From the NCBI RefSeq assembly GCF_000294655.1, contig NZ_CAHP01000019.1:1-33307 (forward strand): DNA of 33,307 nt, in the 5' to 3' direction. This DNA comes from Magnetospirillum molischianum DSM 120. Its GTDB lineage: Bacteria; Pseudomonadota; Alphaproteobacteria; Rhodospirillales; Magnetospirillaceae. The translations under genes were made by a program, and so were the position numbers. Under the pieces are notes generated by a model that had not been told where the DNA came from, did no database searches, and saw only the letters and a list, made by a program, of their open reading frames with translations. Of the stretch, positions 25,221 to 33,307 are shown piece after piece. Within the stretch, counting starts at the first letter, position 1; each line of letters starts with the position of its first letter.

Positions 25221-26933
25221 TTATCTGTCTGTCCGAATTTCCCGGCCCGGCTCTTTCGATCTGCTCACCGAGGGGCGACAGGCAACAACGGTGAACATCG
25301 GCGCCAGCATCCCATTGGGTCCGTGTTGATGGTGGATGTGGACCTCTGCGTTGGGGAAACCGAGGCAGCCCAGGGCTTGAACGAAGAAGCGCGGCGAAAA
25401 AGACCACCACGTATCCAGTACCGCTGCGCCCTCGGCATCGGGGATCAGCCGCATCACCGGAAGTTCCCCCAGCGTGGAATCGTACAGGTCGGTTACGATG
25501 ATCGTTTCGTTTACCCGCGCGGCCACGCTTTCCAGGATGGAAAACGGCGATCGCGTGTGGAGCAGGATCGCGGCGAGGACCCCGATATCGAACCGTCCGA
25601 TGGCGGCGGGAACAGCCTCGGGAACGGTTTCGATCAGGCGGGTCTGCGACTTGAGATGGTGGTGCATGTACCAGAAGGAATTGCGGACACGAATGATCCC
25701 CTGCAAGAAGGAGGCGCGCCATGCATCCCGGTCAATGCCCTGATGAGGGAAAACGTCCCACAGGCGTTTCAGGGGCGGCTCTACGGCGGTGACGCTGGCG
25801 CCAGCCTGCTCCATATGGAACGTCAGATAGCCGCTGGCCGGCCCGATCTCCAGCACGCTTTTCCCCGCGAAATCGACAGCCCCGAGATAAGCGGCCGTGT
25901 TCGTCCGCAGATCCCACTGCCCGGCGATGACCCCCTCGGGTGTCTCCATGGTGTGATAGAAATCGCAGGCGGAAAGCGGCGGTTGAGGCCGCTCGATCAC
26001 GGTGAACGGCGCGTCGGGCGAGGATTCCGAACGAGGCGGGCGTTTCCCCTCCTTGCGCCACGCCATGCCGGTCCAGTCGATTGGCTCCAGCGGGGTGGTG
26101 ATCCCCCGTTCGGTTCGGAAATCCTCCACCGCCTGGCGGCACGGCGGCAGGGCACCGTAATCGTCGATGATAATGAAGCCGCCGGGCACCACCCTGTCGT
26201 AAAGGGTGAGAAGGGCATCCATGGTTGATTCGTATAGATCGCCATCCAGACGCAACAAGGCAATCGGGCCGGTCGGCGCCTGCGGCAGGGTGTCGCGGAA
26301 CCATCCCGGCAGAAATCGAACCTGATCGTCGAGCAGATCGTAGCGAGCGAACAACGCCTTCACCCGTTCCTCGGACACCGCCAGGATGGGAGCCCGCCGC
26401 TTGCTCAGATCGTAATCCTTATCTTCCTGGACCGAGGGGGCCGGCACACCGCGGAAGGAATCCGCGACCCATACGATGCGGTCGGTCACACCGTGGGCGG
26501 CAAGATGCGCCCGCATGAAAATGGTGGCGCCGCCGCGCCAGACGCCGGTTTCGATCATGTCACCGGGAATGTCTTCGGCCAGGATAGCATCCAGGCAGAA
26601 ATGCAGATGGTCCAACCGCTGGCAGCCGATCATGGTGTGGACGTGTTCGGAAATGTCGCGCGGATCGTAGGGCCGCCCGCCGTCTTCCGGCCAGAGCACC
26701 ATATTGCCGTCGTTGCGCACCGCCACAAGGCGGGCCATGATATCGGGGCGTCGGGCCGCAATGTCGCGGATGACCTCGGCGTCCGGTTCCGCTCCCTGGC
26801 GGCGGCACAGCAGCAGATAATGCAAAACGGCCTCCAGTTCGAGATAGAGCTCGTTGAGCAGCGATCGCTTGATCAGCCGGAGATATCTGTCGGCAAGAGA
26901 CGCATCGGTACCGAGAGAGGGATAGAGTGACAT
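25221..26933 (-). CDS. Two-domain methyltransferase: TylF/MycF-like plus class I SAM methyltransferase
   Basis: 570 aa. N-terminal part (about 1-290) is a TylF/macrocin-O-methyltransferase type enzyme: MIETGVWRGGATIFM (126-140), LRLDGDLYEST (228-237, metal/SAM Asp pair), IIIDDYGALPPCRQAV. The C-terminal part (about 325-560) is a second SAM methyltransferase: SVLEIGPASGYLTFHM (motif I, 359-374) and ETIIVTDLYDSTLGE. TylF methylates sugar hydroxyls; two joined domains could methylate one glycan at two positions. ATG 26933 has GAAAGG upstream. It is divergent from the next methyltransferase, with 75 bases between the starts. It lies in a glycosylation cluster. Substrate is not known. Confidence 0.82.
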   Translation of the reverse strand: MSLYPSLGTDASLADRYLRLIKRSLLNELYLELEAVLHYLLLCRRQGAEPDAEVIRDIAARRPDIMARLVAVRNDGNMVLWPEDGGRPYDPRDISEHVHTMIGCQRLDHLHFCLDAILAEDIPGDMIETGVWRGGATIFMRAHLAAHGVTDRIVWVADSFRGVPAPSVQEDKDYDLSKRRAPILAVSEERVKALFARYDLLDDQVRFLPGWFRDTLPQAPTGPIALLRLDGDLYESTMDALLTLYDRVVPGGFIIIDDYGALPPCRQAVEDFRTERGITTPLEPIDWTGMAWRKEGKRPPRSESSPDAPFTVIERPQPPLSACDFYHTMETPEGVIAGQWDLRTNTAAYLGAVDFAGKSVLEIGPASGYLTFHMEQAGASVTAVEPPLKRLWDVFPHQGIDRDAWRASFLQGIIRVRNSFWYMHHHLKSQTRLIETVPEAVPAAIGRFDIGVLAAILLHTRSPFSILESVAARVNETIIVTDLYDSTLGELPVMRLIPDAEGAAVLDTWWSFSPRFFVQALGCLGFPNAEVHIHHQHGPNGMLAPMFTVVACRPSVSRSKEPGREIRTDR

Positions 26934-27008
26934 CGTGGCCTTTCAAGAAGAGGTCAGCCCGTGGTGGTGAACCGTTGGACCGGAATGCTCGGGGGACAGG
27001 AGCCCGCC

Positions 27009-27923
27009 ATGACTGAAATCAGCAACAGGATCGATGCGGTCTGGGGAGATCCGGCGGCGTGGGAGGCCGCCGGTTGGCAATGGGAGCGGCTTCCGGAGAT
27101 CCGGCGCATGGTAAACCGCCATGTTACCGGCGACGAGGCGATCGATCCGCTCGGCTGGTTCTTCCGGCGCGTCGCCAGGGAACGGCCCTTGCCGCTGGGC
27201 CGAGCCCTGGTTCTCGCCTGTGGCAGCGGCGGCCTGGAACTGAGGCTGATCGGCGAGGGCATGGTCCGCGAAATCGTTGCGGTCGATCTCTCGCCACGAT
27301 CTCTGGAGGTGGCACGGGCGACGGCGCGGCAGAGCGGGGTGACTGGGATCGAGTATCGCTGCTGCGACATGAACGCGCTGGATGTCGCCGGCCCCTTCGA
27401 CCTCGTGATCGGCAGCAGCGCCCTGCATCATTGCGAAAATCTTGAAGGTATTTTCGACGCCATCCGTCGGATTCTGGTACCGGGCGGCTGGTTCTTCCTG
27501 AATGATTATGTCGGCCCCAATCGCTTGCAATACGATGCCGCTCAGGTAATGCAGGTTAATCGCCTTCTGCAGCTTCTTCCGGATCATTTGGTGGTGAACG
27601 AGGCTGGCTTCAGCCGACGCGGCTTCCGGCGCGCTCCGGTCGCCGAGGTGGTTGCCTTCGATCCCAGCGAGGCTCCCCGCTCCGCCGATATCCTGCGGGT
27701 GATGCGGCAGAGCTTGGCGGTGGAGACGGTGCGGCCCTACGGAGGCAACCTGCTGTACCTGACATTGTCCAATCTGGCGCAAAATTTCGATGTCGAGCAT
27801 TCGGGCGATGCCGTCGCGCTGGACTATCTGAAACTGCTCATCGAGGCCTCCGATCATTGGCGGGTGACGCGGCCGGGCCAGGATCATTTCGCCGTTGCCG
27901 TCGCCCGCCAGCCCATCAGCTGA
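27009..27923 (+). CDS. Class I SAM-dependent methyltransferase
   Basis: 304 aa. Motif I ALVLACGSGGLELRLI (about 66-81), acidic end of strand 2 VDLSPRSLEVA, motif II-like CDMNALDVAGPFDLVIGSSA, then HHCENLEGIFDAIRRILVPG (Methyltransf_11/25 type). The frame begins at a GTG 48 bases upstream, but ATG 27009 has AGGAG 7 bases before it and is preferred. The 3' end overlaps the 3' end of the convergent minus-strand methyltransferase by 40 bases. It is flanked by two methyltransferases and a giant glycosyltransferase, so a glycan target is likely. Confidence 0.8.
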   Translation: MTEISNRIDAVWGDPAAWEAAGWQWERLPEIRRMVNRHVTGDEAIDPLGWFFRRVARERPLPLGRALVLACGSGGLELRLIGEGMVREIVAVDLSPRSLEVARATARQSGVTGIEYRCCDMNALDVAGPFDLVIGSSALHHCENLEGIFDAIRRILVPGGWFFLNDYVGPNRLQYDAAQVMQVNRLLQLLPDHLVVNEAGFSRRGFRRAPVAEVVAFDPSEAPRSADILRVMRQSLAVETVRPYGGNLLYLTLSNLAQNFDVEHSGDAVALDYLKLLIEASDHWRVTRPGQDHFAVAVARQPIS

Positions 27924-28747
27924 TCGAGCGCGCTCCAGTCGTTTCTGGCGAGGGCGAGGTGGTTGGCGATGATTGGACCATAGGGGAGCGCGGCGTAGGC
28001 CGCCAGAATGACCTCGAAACGGTCGCGTAAGACGATCGAATCCGGACAAAGGGCGGTAATCAGCGTCAGGCCGGTCGGGGCCGTTGGAAGGGTCAGCAGG
28101 CGCAGATCGGGGCGAATCGCCCGCAGGCACGGCACCACCTTCCAGGCGTCTCCGGTGTAGAAGCCCGTTCGCCGCGCTTGGGTGGCGGTGAGCGGATCGA
28201 GCGGCCAAGTGTCGTGCAGGGCGATGACTGCGCCCGGAGCGGCATGGGCTTCCAGGGCGATGAAATCATGGAGCACGCTGGCGAAGCGATGGTCGCCGTC
28301 AATGAAGGCGAAGTCGACCGGGCCGGGCAGTTCGGTGACCGCGTCGGGATCGTTGAAGAAATCCGCGCTGGTGCGGGCGATGAGCCGGGTCGTCGACGGC
28401 AGCGGCAATTCGGGTGGGGGGTGCGCGGCGGGGTCAATGCCGACGGCGTGCGCCGCGGCGGAGGCAAGGCGCAGGCTGCGCCCGGTCTCGACGCCGATCT
28501 CCAGATAGAGGCGTGGCCGCAGGGTCTGGTGAAGGCGCCGCAGCCAGTCGAGATAATCCGGTCCCGGCCGTTGGGCGAGGGCAAGGCCCAGATGCGCTTC
28601 GGGAAGATTCGCCTCCCGGCGCAAGGCCTCGGTGAAGCAATCCGCCGCGCGCCGCCTGTCTCCCCGTCGCAACGCCTGCCGGCCCTCGACGAGCAGGCGG
28701 CGGAGCGGCAGGGGCCAGGGATGGGTCGTCGTCGGCGGCTCGATCAT
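27884..28747 (-). CDS. Methyltransf_24-type methyltransferase with a short TPR-like N-terminus
   Basis: 287 aa. Residues about 12-57 look like one TPR hairpin (LRRGDRRRAADCFTEALRRE). The SAM domain follows: RLYLEIGVETGRSLRLA (about 79-95), VDFAFIDGDHRFASVLHDF (about 144-162) and GAVIALHDTW. The ATG at 28747 overlaps the stop of the glycosyltransferase gene in an ATGA, so translation is coupled. It likely methylates the glycan built by that enzyme. The 3' end overlaps a convergent gene by 40 bases. Confidence 0.8.
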   Translation of the reverse strand: MIEPPTTTHPWPLPLRRLLVEGRQALRRGDRRRAADCFTEALRREANLPEAHLGLALAQRPGPDYLDWLRRLHQTLRPRLYLEIGVETGRSLRLASAAAHAVGIDPAAHPPPELPLPSTTRLIARTSADFFNDPDAVTELPGPVDFAFIDGDHRFASVLHDFIALEAHAAPGAVIALHDTWPLDPLTATQARRTGFYTGDAWKVVPCLRAIRPDLRLLTLPTAPTGLTLITALCPDSIVLRDRFEVILAAYAALPYGPIIANHLALARNDWSALDQLMGWRATATAK

Positions 28748-31700
28748 CGTGCCGCCTCGGTCAGGACCGCCTCGCGCAGGGTGGCGCGGAAGCGGTCGGG
28801 GTCGTGCTCCTCGATCACCCGTGCCATGGCGGAGTCGCGGATGCGCCGCCACAATGCGTCATCCTCGTGCAGAGCCGCCATGGCCGCAGCGAACCCATCG
28901 GCATCGCGTCCGACGAGGATCTCCGTCCCGTTGCCCCAGCCCAACTGCCGCACCAGCAGCGGGGTTGCCACCACCGGCAGACCGGCGGCAGCGGCCTCGA
29001 TCACTTTGAGGGGAATGCCGGCGGCAAAGCGGGTCGGGGCCACGAAGACGGCGGCCTGATCATACCATGGCGTGGGATCCTCAACCCGCCCGACCAGACG
29101 AACCCGCTCGCAGGCCAGGGCGGCAATCCGCGCCGACCGGCATTCGCCGATGATGGTCAGGCAGGGCGGTGGAGCGGCCCTCCGAAGGGAAAGACGGGGC
29201 AGAACCGTTTCGACCAGCCAGACCAGACTGTCCTCGTTGGGGCTGCCGGGTGTCAGGGCGCCCAGGAACAGGAACCCGCTTCGGCCGGAGCGGGTCGGGG
29301 GGGCCGGGTGCGGGGACTGGGCATGACTCACGATATCAACCCTGGCGGCTCCGCCGACCGCGAACAAGTGGGCCTCACGCCGGGAAACGGCCAGAACCCG
29401 ATCGGCGTGGGCGCCCAGGTCCAGTTCTTCCTGCAGACGCCGGTGCGCCTCGACGCGGGAGAGCGGCCTGCCGGTGACGGCAGCCTGGATGATGTCGCGC
29501 CGCGCGAACAGGGCCTCGGCGTCGTAAACTACCCGCATCGTGGCAAACAGGTGGGGACGTCGGCGGCGGATCGCCTCGATGATCGCCATATTGGGCGGAC
29601 GGCTGACCAGCAACACATCATACAGCCCCTGGCGCCGGTCGAGAAAATCCTCCAGCGTTGAGGCGTTCTGATCGAGCGCCACCTCGATCTCGGCGGGCAG
29701 GGTCTGATAAACGGCGGTCCAGTCGCTTTCGGCAATCCACATCGGAAAGAAGGTGACATGACAGCCGGCTAGCGCGGATAGCATCAGGCGCGCGCGCGGG
29801 TTTCCCGCACCGCGGGCCGTGTGCGGCACCCCGTTGTCGATCACCAGAACACGCGGCGCTGGCACCGCCGCCCAGCGGTCGCGCACTGGCCGCGCGGTGG
29901 CCGGCGACGGGCGGGAACGCAAGAAATCGGCGTGACGGGCCAGGAAAGCGCTGCGGTTGCGCCGGATCATGATGGCGGCTGCATCGGACGTGAGGGTGCT
30001 GCCGCCCTCCACATGGGTGAGAATGACTGCGGGATCGTAGACCACGCGGAAGCCGGCGCGGTGAACCCTGAGGCAAAGATCAGTGTCTTCGTAATAAGCG
30101 GGGGCCAGGGCGGTCTCAAAGCCGCCCAGCGCCTGCCACAGCGGACGCGGCAGCAGCAGGAAGGCCCCCGAGACATAATCGACGTCGCGCCGGAAGCGGA
30201 ATTCCGGCCGGGCGGGATTCTCGCCCCGCCCGTAGCCGACGGTGGAGCCGTCATTGAAGACGATCCCGCCGGCCTCCTGAAGCGAGCCGTCGACCAGCAC
30301 CACACGCCCCCCGACCACGCCGATCGACGGGTCCGATTCGAGGCAGCGCTGCGCCGTGGCGAGGGCTTCGCGATGCAGAAAGGCATCATTGTTGAGGAAC
30401 AGGATCTGTTTGCCGCGCGCCCGGGCCGCTCCTTGATTGGCCGCGAGCAGGAAGCCGACATTGTCGTCGTTGCGCAGCACGATGGCGCCGCTCACCCGCG
30501 CCAGCATCGCGGGCGTCTCATCGGTAGAGGCATTGTCGACGATGATGGTCTCGATGTTTTCCTGCTGCTGGTCGGCCAGGGCGACAAGGGCCCGCAGACT
30601 GAGCCCTGCCTGATTGTACAGCACGATCACCACCGACAGGTCGGGCCGGTCCGGAGCCGGCAGCCTTAAAACGCCGTCCCGTTTCAGCCAGACCGCCAAG
30701 GCGCGGCGGGCCAACGCCTGACAGCGGCTTTTGTGGTCGGGCGCGGCGGTGATCGCGGTTAGGCCGTCGCGGGCCTGCAGCCACGCCGCCTCCAATTGGG
30801 CGGTGACGCGGCGCGCGTTAAGCAGGGGAGCGGCGCGGAGACGGTCGCGCAGTGTTCGCCGGATCTCGGCCAGACCCTGTCTGTCGGCGGCAAGGGTGCG
30901 GGCGATCGCGAGATAATCGGCCGGACGTGTCGCGATCCAGTCGGCCCCTCCTGCCGCGGCGAGCAGGGATGCCCCCTGCCGTTCCGCCATAAGCCCACTC
31001 CCCGCCAGCGTCACCACCGGCACGCCCATCCACAGGGCGTCGGCCAGGCACAGCCCGCCATTGGCAGGGAAACTGTCGAGGGCGATGTCGATCGCGGCGA
31101 AGCTGTGCAGATAATCGGCGTAAGGCTGCTGAAACCGATAGATCACCCGCTCTGGCGCGATCCCGCGTTCGTGGAGCAGGGCGGAGACCTCCGCGCGGAA
31201 TTCCCCGTCATGGGCGTGACGGCCAAGCAGCATCAGGCGCGATTCCGCCACGCTGGCCAGCAGGTCGGCCCAGGTTTCCAGGCAGATGCGGCTGAGGCGG
31301 AAGCCGCGTACCGGGCAGCCGAAGGTGACGATGCCGGTTTCCACCGCCGGCGACGGACCGATGGCCGGGGCAACCGCCGGGGGCGTCCAGCACCATTGTC
31401 CACCGCTCAGGGTGAGGCAGTCTTCGTCGTGATGCTCGGCGAGGGCGGGGGGCAGGGCAACGCTGTCGGTGATCAGCATGTCGAAGAGACCGCCGCTCGG
31501 TCCCCAGCTCCCAAACCAGCCGCATTGCAGCGGCGCCAGGCGACGGCGCAGGAAGCGCAGGACTTCTGCCTGTCCATGGAAGGGGTGGAGGCCGACGGTG
31601 TCAACAACGACATCAATGTCGTTGGCTGCACAGGAGGCCGCCAGATCGACCCCGGCGAGCGGATGGACGAGGACGCGCGAGCGCAGATCCGGCGGCAGGG

Positions 31701-32865
31701 CTTCGACATCATCAGTATAGAGATGCAGCGTCACCACCGCCGGATCATGCGTGGCGAGAACCCCCGTCAGTAACGCATGATGATAATGGGAGGCGAGATA
31801 GGCAACGTTCAGTCTCTGGCCCGGTGTGGGGGCGGGGCGGGGACGGGGTGGCAGAGCCCCCCACGCCACGCCATGCTCCAGTCCCCACTGCCGCAGTTGG
31901 CGGGCGGTGGCGGTCGGGGGGAGGGGGCCGGCCATGGCGTCCAGGTACAGGCAGGCGATTTCCATCTCGGACTCTTGCGGGAAGGCCGTCCGGGCGGCCT
32001 GGGTGATCCGCAGGGTTTCCTGGACATTGCCGAACCCGGCCAGCCATTCCAGGCACTCGCGCAGAACGCGGCGATGCAGGTCGGCGGGCAACAGCCGCAC
32101 CAGATCGGCGGCGGGCGGATAGGCTGCCGCGGCAAGTCGGACCGCGACATGGGCGGCCTCGGGATGCTGGCTGTCGCGGTAAAGCAGGCGGCCGGCGCGG
32201 TCCGCGGCATTACGCCAGGCGTGGTCGCGGTCATCGGGCGCGGCCAGTCCCTGCCACAGATGGATCCTGGCCAGCAGGGCATCGGCGGCGTACCGCAACG
32301 GGCCGGACCCGACCGCCTTGAGGGCGGCGGCGATCGCGTCCTGGTGGCGACCGGCCAACGCCAGGAGTTCCGCCTGTTCCAGCCAGCATTCGCCACGCTC
32401 GGGCGTCAGGTCGCAGGCCTTGCGCAGGGCAATCAAGGCTTCCGGCAGGCGGTCATCCATCACCAGAACCCAGGCGAGCTGTCCCAGCACGTCGCTGCGG
32501 CGCGGCGCTAGAGCATGGGCGTGGTGCAGGGCGTCCTCCGCCTCGGCGAGCCGGTTTTGGCGATGGCGCACATGGCCGAGGCACCGCCAGGATTCGGCAT
32601 CGTTGGGGGCCAGGGCCACCGCCTGTTCGGCATGGCGTTCGGCTGCGGCCATCTGGTTCGATGCCTGATGGGCAAAACTGGCCATGACGTGGGCGGCGGG
32701 CAAGGCCGGGGCTAGGTGCAGCAGCGTGTGGCAGAGTTCGGCCGCCACCGGTAGGTTGCCCGCGTCCAGTTCCAGGGCGGCGGAGTGCCGCAGGGCGTCG
32801 CAATCGGTTGGCGCCAACCTCCTGGCCCGGCGGGCGGCCAGCCGGGCGGTGGTCCACCGGCCCAT
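28744..32865 (-). CDS. Giant multi-domain glycosyltransferase: TPR - GT41 (OGT/SPINDLY) - GT2 - GT4
   Basis: The readable frame is 1373 aa. Residues about 1-230 are TPR repeats (AESWRCLGHVRHRQNRLAEA, DVLGQLAWVLVMDDRLPEAL). A GT41/O-GlcNAc-transferase catalytic region follows (about 350-700): LNVAYLASHYHHALLTGVL, RLMLLGRHAHDGEF and the nucleotide-sugar loop GGLCLADALWMGVPVVTL near 600. A GT2 domain (about 740-1000) has SVVIVLYNQAG, VDNASTDE, FLNNDAF and YYEDTDL. The C-terminal GT4/GT1 domain (about 1003-1365) has FLFLGALTPGSPNEDSL and RFAAGIPLKVIEAAAAG. Three transferase domains in one chain suggest assembly of a short glycan, possibly on protein. The 5' part lies in another frame beyond the G10 tract at 32952, so the ATG at 32865 is not the native start. 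It is coupled to the methyltransferase downstream. Confidence 0.85.
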   Translation of the reverse strand: MGRWTTARLAARRARRLAPTDCDALRHSAALELDAGNLPVAAELCHTLLHLAPALPAAHVMASFAHQASNQMAAAERHAEQAVALAPNDAESWRCLGHVRHRQNRLAEAEDALHHAHALAPRRSDVLGQLAWVLVMDDRLPEALIALRKACDLTPERGECWLEQAELLALAGRHQDAIAAALKAVGSGPLRYAADALLARIHLWQGLAAPDDRDHAWRNAADRAGRLLYRDSQHPEAAHVAVRLAAAAYPPAADLVRLLPADLHRRVLRECLEWLAGFGNVQETLRITQAARTAFPQESEMEIACLYLDAMAGPLPPTATARQLRQWGLEHGVAWGALPPRPRPAPTPGQRLNVAYLASHYHHALLTGVLATHDPAVVTLHLYTDDVEALPPDLRSRVLVHPLAGVDLAASCAANDIDVVVDTVGLHPFHGQAEVLRFLRRRLAPLQCGWFGSWGPSGGLFDMLITDSVALPPALAEHHDEDCLTLSGGQWCWTPPAVAPAIGPSPAVETGIVTFGCPVRGFRLSRICLETWADLLASVAESRLMLLGRHAHDGEFRAEVSALLHERGIAPERVIYRFQQPYADYLHSFAAIDIALDSFPANGGLCLADALWMGVPVVTLAGSGLMAERQGASLLAAAGGADWIATRPADYLAIARTLAADRQGLAEIRRTLRDRLRAAPLLNARRVTAQLEAAWLQARDGLTAITAAPDHKSRCQALARRALAVWLKRDGVLRLPAPDRPDLSVVIVLYNQAGLSLRALVALADQQQENIETIIVDNASTDETPAMLARVSGAIVLRNDDNVGFLLAANQGAARARGKQILFLNNDAFLHREALATAQRCLESDPSIGVVGGRVVLVDGSLQEAGGIVFNDGSTVGYGRGENPARPEFRFRRDVDYVSGAFLLLPRPLWQALGGFETALAPAYYEDTDLCLRVHRAGFRVVYDPAVILTHVEGGSTLTSDAAAIMIRRNRSAFLARHADFLRSRPSPATARPVRDRWAAVPAPRVLVIDNGVPHTARGAGNPRARLMLSALAGCHVTFFPMWIAESDWTAVYQTLPAEIEVALDQNASTLEDFLDRRQGLYDVLLVSRPPNMAIIEAIRRRRPHLFATMRVVYDAEALFARRDIIQAAVTGRPLSRVEAHRRLQEELDLGAHADRVLAVSRREAHLFAVGGAARVDIVSHAQSPHPAPPTRSGRSGFLFLGALTPGSPNEDSLVWLVETVLPRLSLRRAAPPPCLTIIGECRSARIAALACERVRLVGRVEDPTPWYDQAAVFVAPTRFAAGIPLKVIEAAAAGLPVVATPLLVRQLGWGNGTEILVGRDADGFAAAMAALHEDDALWRRIRDSAMARVIEEHDPDRFRATLREAVLTEAAR

Positions 32866-32951
32866 CTGGTGGAGCGCGGTTGACAGGGCGGTCCACAGAT
32901 CGGCGGCATGGCAGGTGCGTTGCAGCAGGGCATGGAGATGCGGGCGGGCGG

Positions 32952-32961
32952 CCCCCCCCCC
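32952..32961 (-). repeat. Poly-G tract (G10) inside the glycosyltransferase gene
   Basis: Ten G residues on the minus strand near the 5' end of the coding region. The flanking frames join only if the length is 9 (or 6 or 12). Such mononucleotide tracts cause on/off phase variation in many surface-glycan genes. A sequencing or assembly error at the homopolymer is the main alternative. Confidence 0.7.
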
Positions 32962-33307
32962 GGTGCTGTCCGATCAAGGCCCAGGCCAGTTGTTTGCGGG
33001 CGGCGGCGTGGTCGGGTGCCTCGCGCAGCACGCTGTCCATCAGGTCCGCCGCCGCCTCGGCCTGACCGAGGGCCAGCATCAGGCGAGACCGCGCCAAGCT
33101 GGCGGCGATCAAGGCGGGGTCGTGTCCCTGGGCCTGGGCAAAGCAGTTCAGTGCCGCTTCGGGTTGGTTCCGATCCTGTTCGATCTGGCCGCGTAGAAGC
33201 CAGCCCTCGCCCCAATCCGGCCATCGCCCGACGATCTGCGCGGCGACCAAGGCCGCCTGCGCCCCGGCGCCGCTTTCGCGCAGCACCTGCGCTTGCCGCA
33301 GGTGCAA
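32952..33307 (-). pseudogene. N-terminal TPR part of the giant glycosyltransferase, out of frame
   Basis: From the right edge the minus strand is open: QAALVAAQIVGRWPDWGEGW, EAALNCFAQAQGHDPALIAA, EAAADLMDSVLREAPDHAAA, KQLAWALIGQHRGGG. These are TPR repeats that continue naturally into the main frame (RPHLHALLQ, HAADLWTALSTALHQMGRW) if the G10 run has nine G residues. With ten G residues the frame leaves the gene. The true start is beyond the window. Confidence 0.75.

Noticed and set aside
28804-32511. Several long plus-strand frames (up to 325 codons) opposite the giant glycosyltransferase
   Set aside because: Typical antisense frames of high-GC coding DNA; composition is Arg/Gly/Pro-rich with no domains.
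1-33307. tRNA, rRNA, CRISPR arrays and tandem repeats
   Set aside because: No T-loop/anticodon patterns, rRNA-like sequence or regularly spaced repeats were seen on reading the window.

Overview
The window is GC-rich (roughly 60-65 % over most of its length) and its gene content points to an alphaproteobacterium, probably of the Rhodospirillales (Magnetospirillum/Azospirillum type). Reasons are the TPR/OGT (SPINDLY-like) glycosyltransferase, the MEDS-domain histidine-kinase pair, the cytochrome b561-like protein and the IS66, IS3 and IS5 family elements. This placement is an inference from gene style; there is no rRNA or other phylogenetic marker in the window.

Left part (1-14.3 kb) is an accessory, IS-rich region. 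It opens inside an IS66 transposase. Next come two minus-strand surface-polysaccharide genes of lower GC: a NeuD/PglD-like acyltransferase and a sulfotransferase-GT2 fusion. The fusion gene is followed in the -1 frame by a further 153-codon domain that begins at an A AAA AAT slippery heptamer. An IS3-family element with two single-base frame errors (4315-5514) has cut a small gene. After it lies the centrepiece, a 2077-residue STAND-type NTPase with an N-terminal DUF4297/Cap4-like nuclease domain, followed by a small helical partner gene. This is an Avs/AVAST-like anti-phage module. It is closed on the right by a decayed IS5-family element (12.86-14.24 kb). A short conserved sequence centred on TTCCGGAA lies in the same orientation on both sides of the module, and a third copy lies at 24.65 kb.

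Middle part (14.8-24.3 kb) looks like ordinary chromosome. A very AT-rich leader precedes a run of a P-type cation ATPase, a cytochrome b561-like protein and an AI-2E family permease. Divergent from the next block are YchJ (SEC-C) and YkgJ-like (Cys-cluster) genes on the minus strand. A PepSY protein, a strong terminator and an exported formylglycine-generating-enzyme-fold protein follow on the plus strand. Then come a MEDS sensor gene and a PAS histidine kinase that overlap and are probably co-translated.

The stretch 24.3-25.2 kb is a gene graveyard. It holds a transposase C-terminus, a perfect 15-bp inverted repeat, the third TTCCGGAA repeat, and collapsed remnants of a conjugation (trb) operon: the TrbF C-terminus joined to a frameshifted DUF2274 protein. 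A conjugative or integrative element once sat here.

Right part (25.2 kb-end) is a glycan/methyltransferase cluster. It has a TylF-like plus second methyltransferase fusion, a divergent class I methyltransferase, a Methyltransf_24 protein translationally coupled (ATGA) to a giant glycosyltransferase (TPR-GT41-GT2-GT4), and a run of ten G residues near the 5' end of that glycosyltransferase which puts its N-terminus out of frame. That tract may be a phase-variation switch or a sequencing error. The giant gene runs off the right edge.
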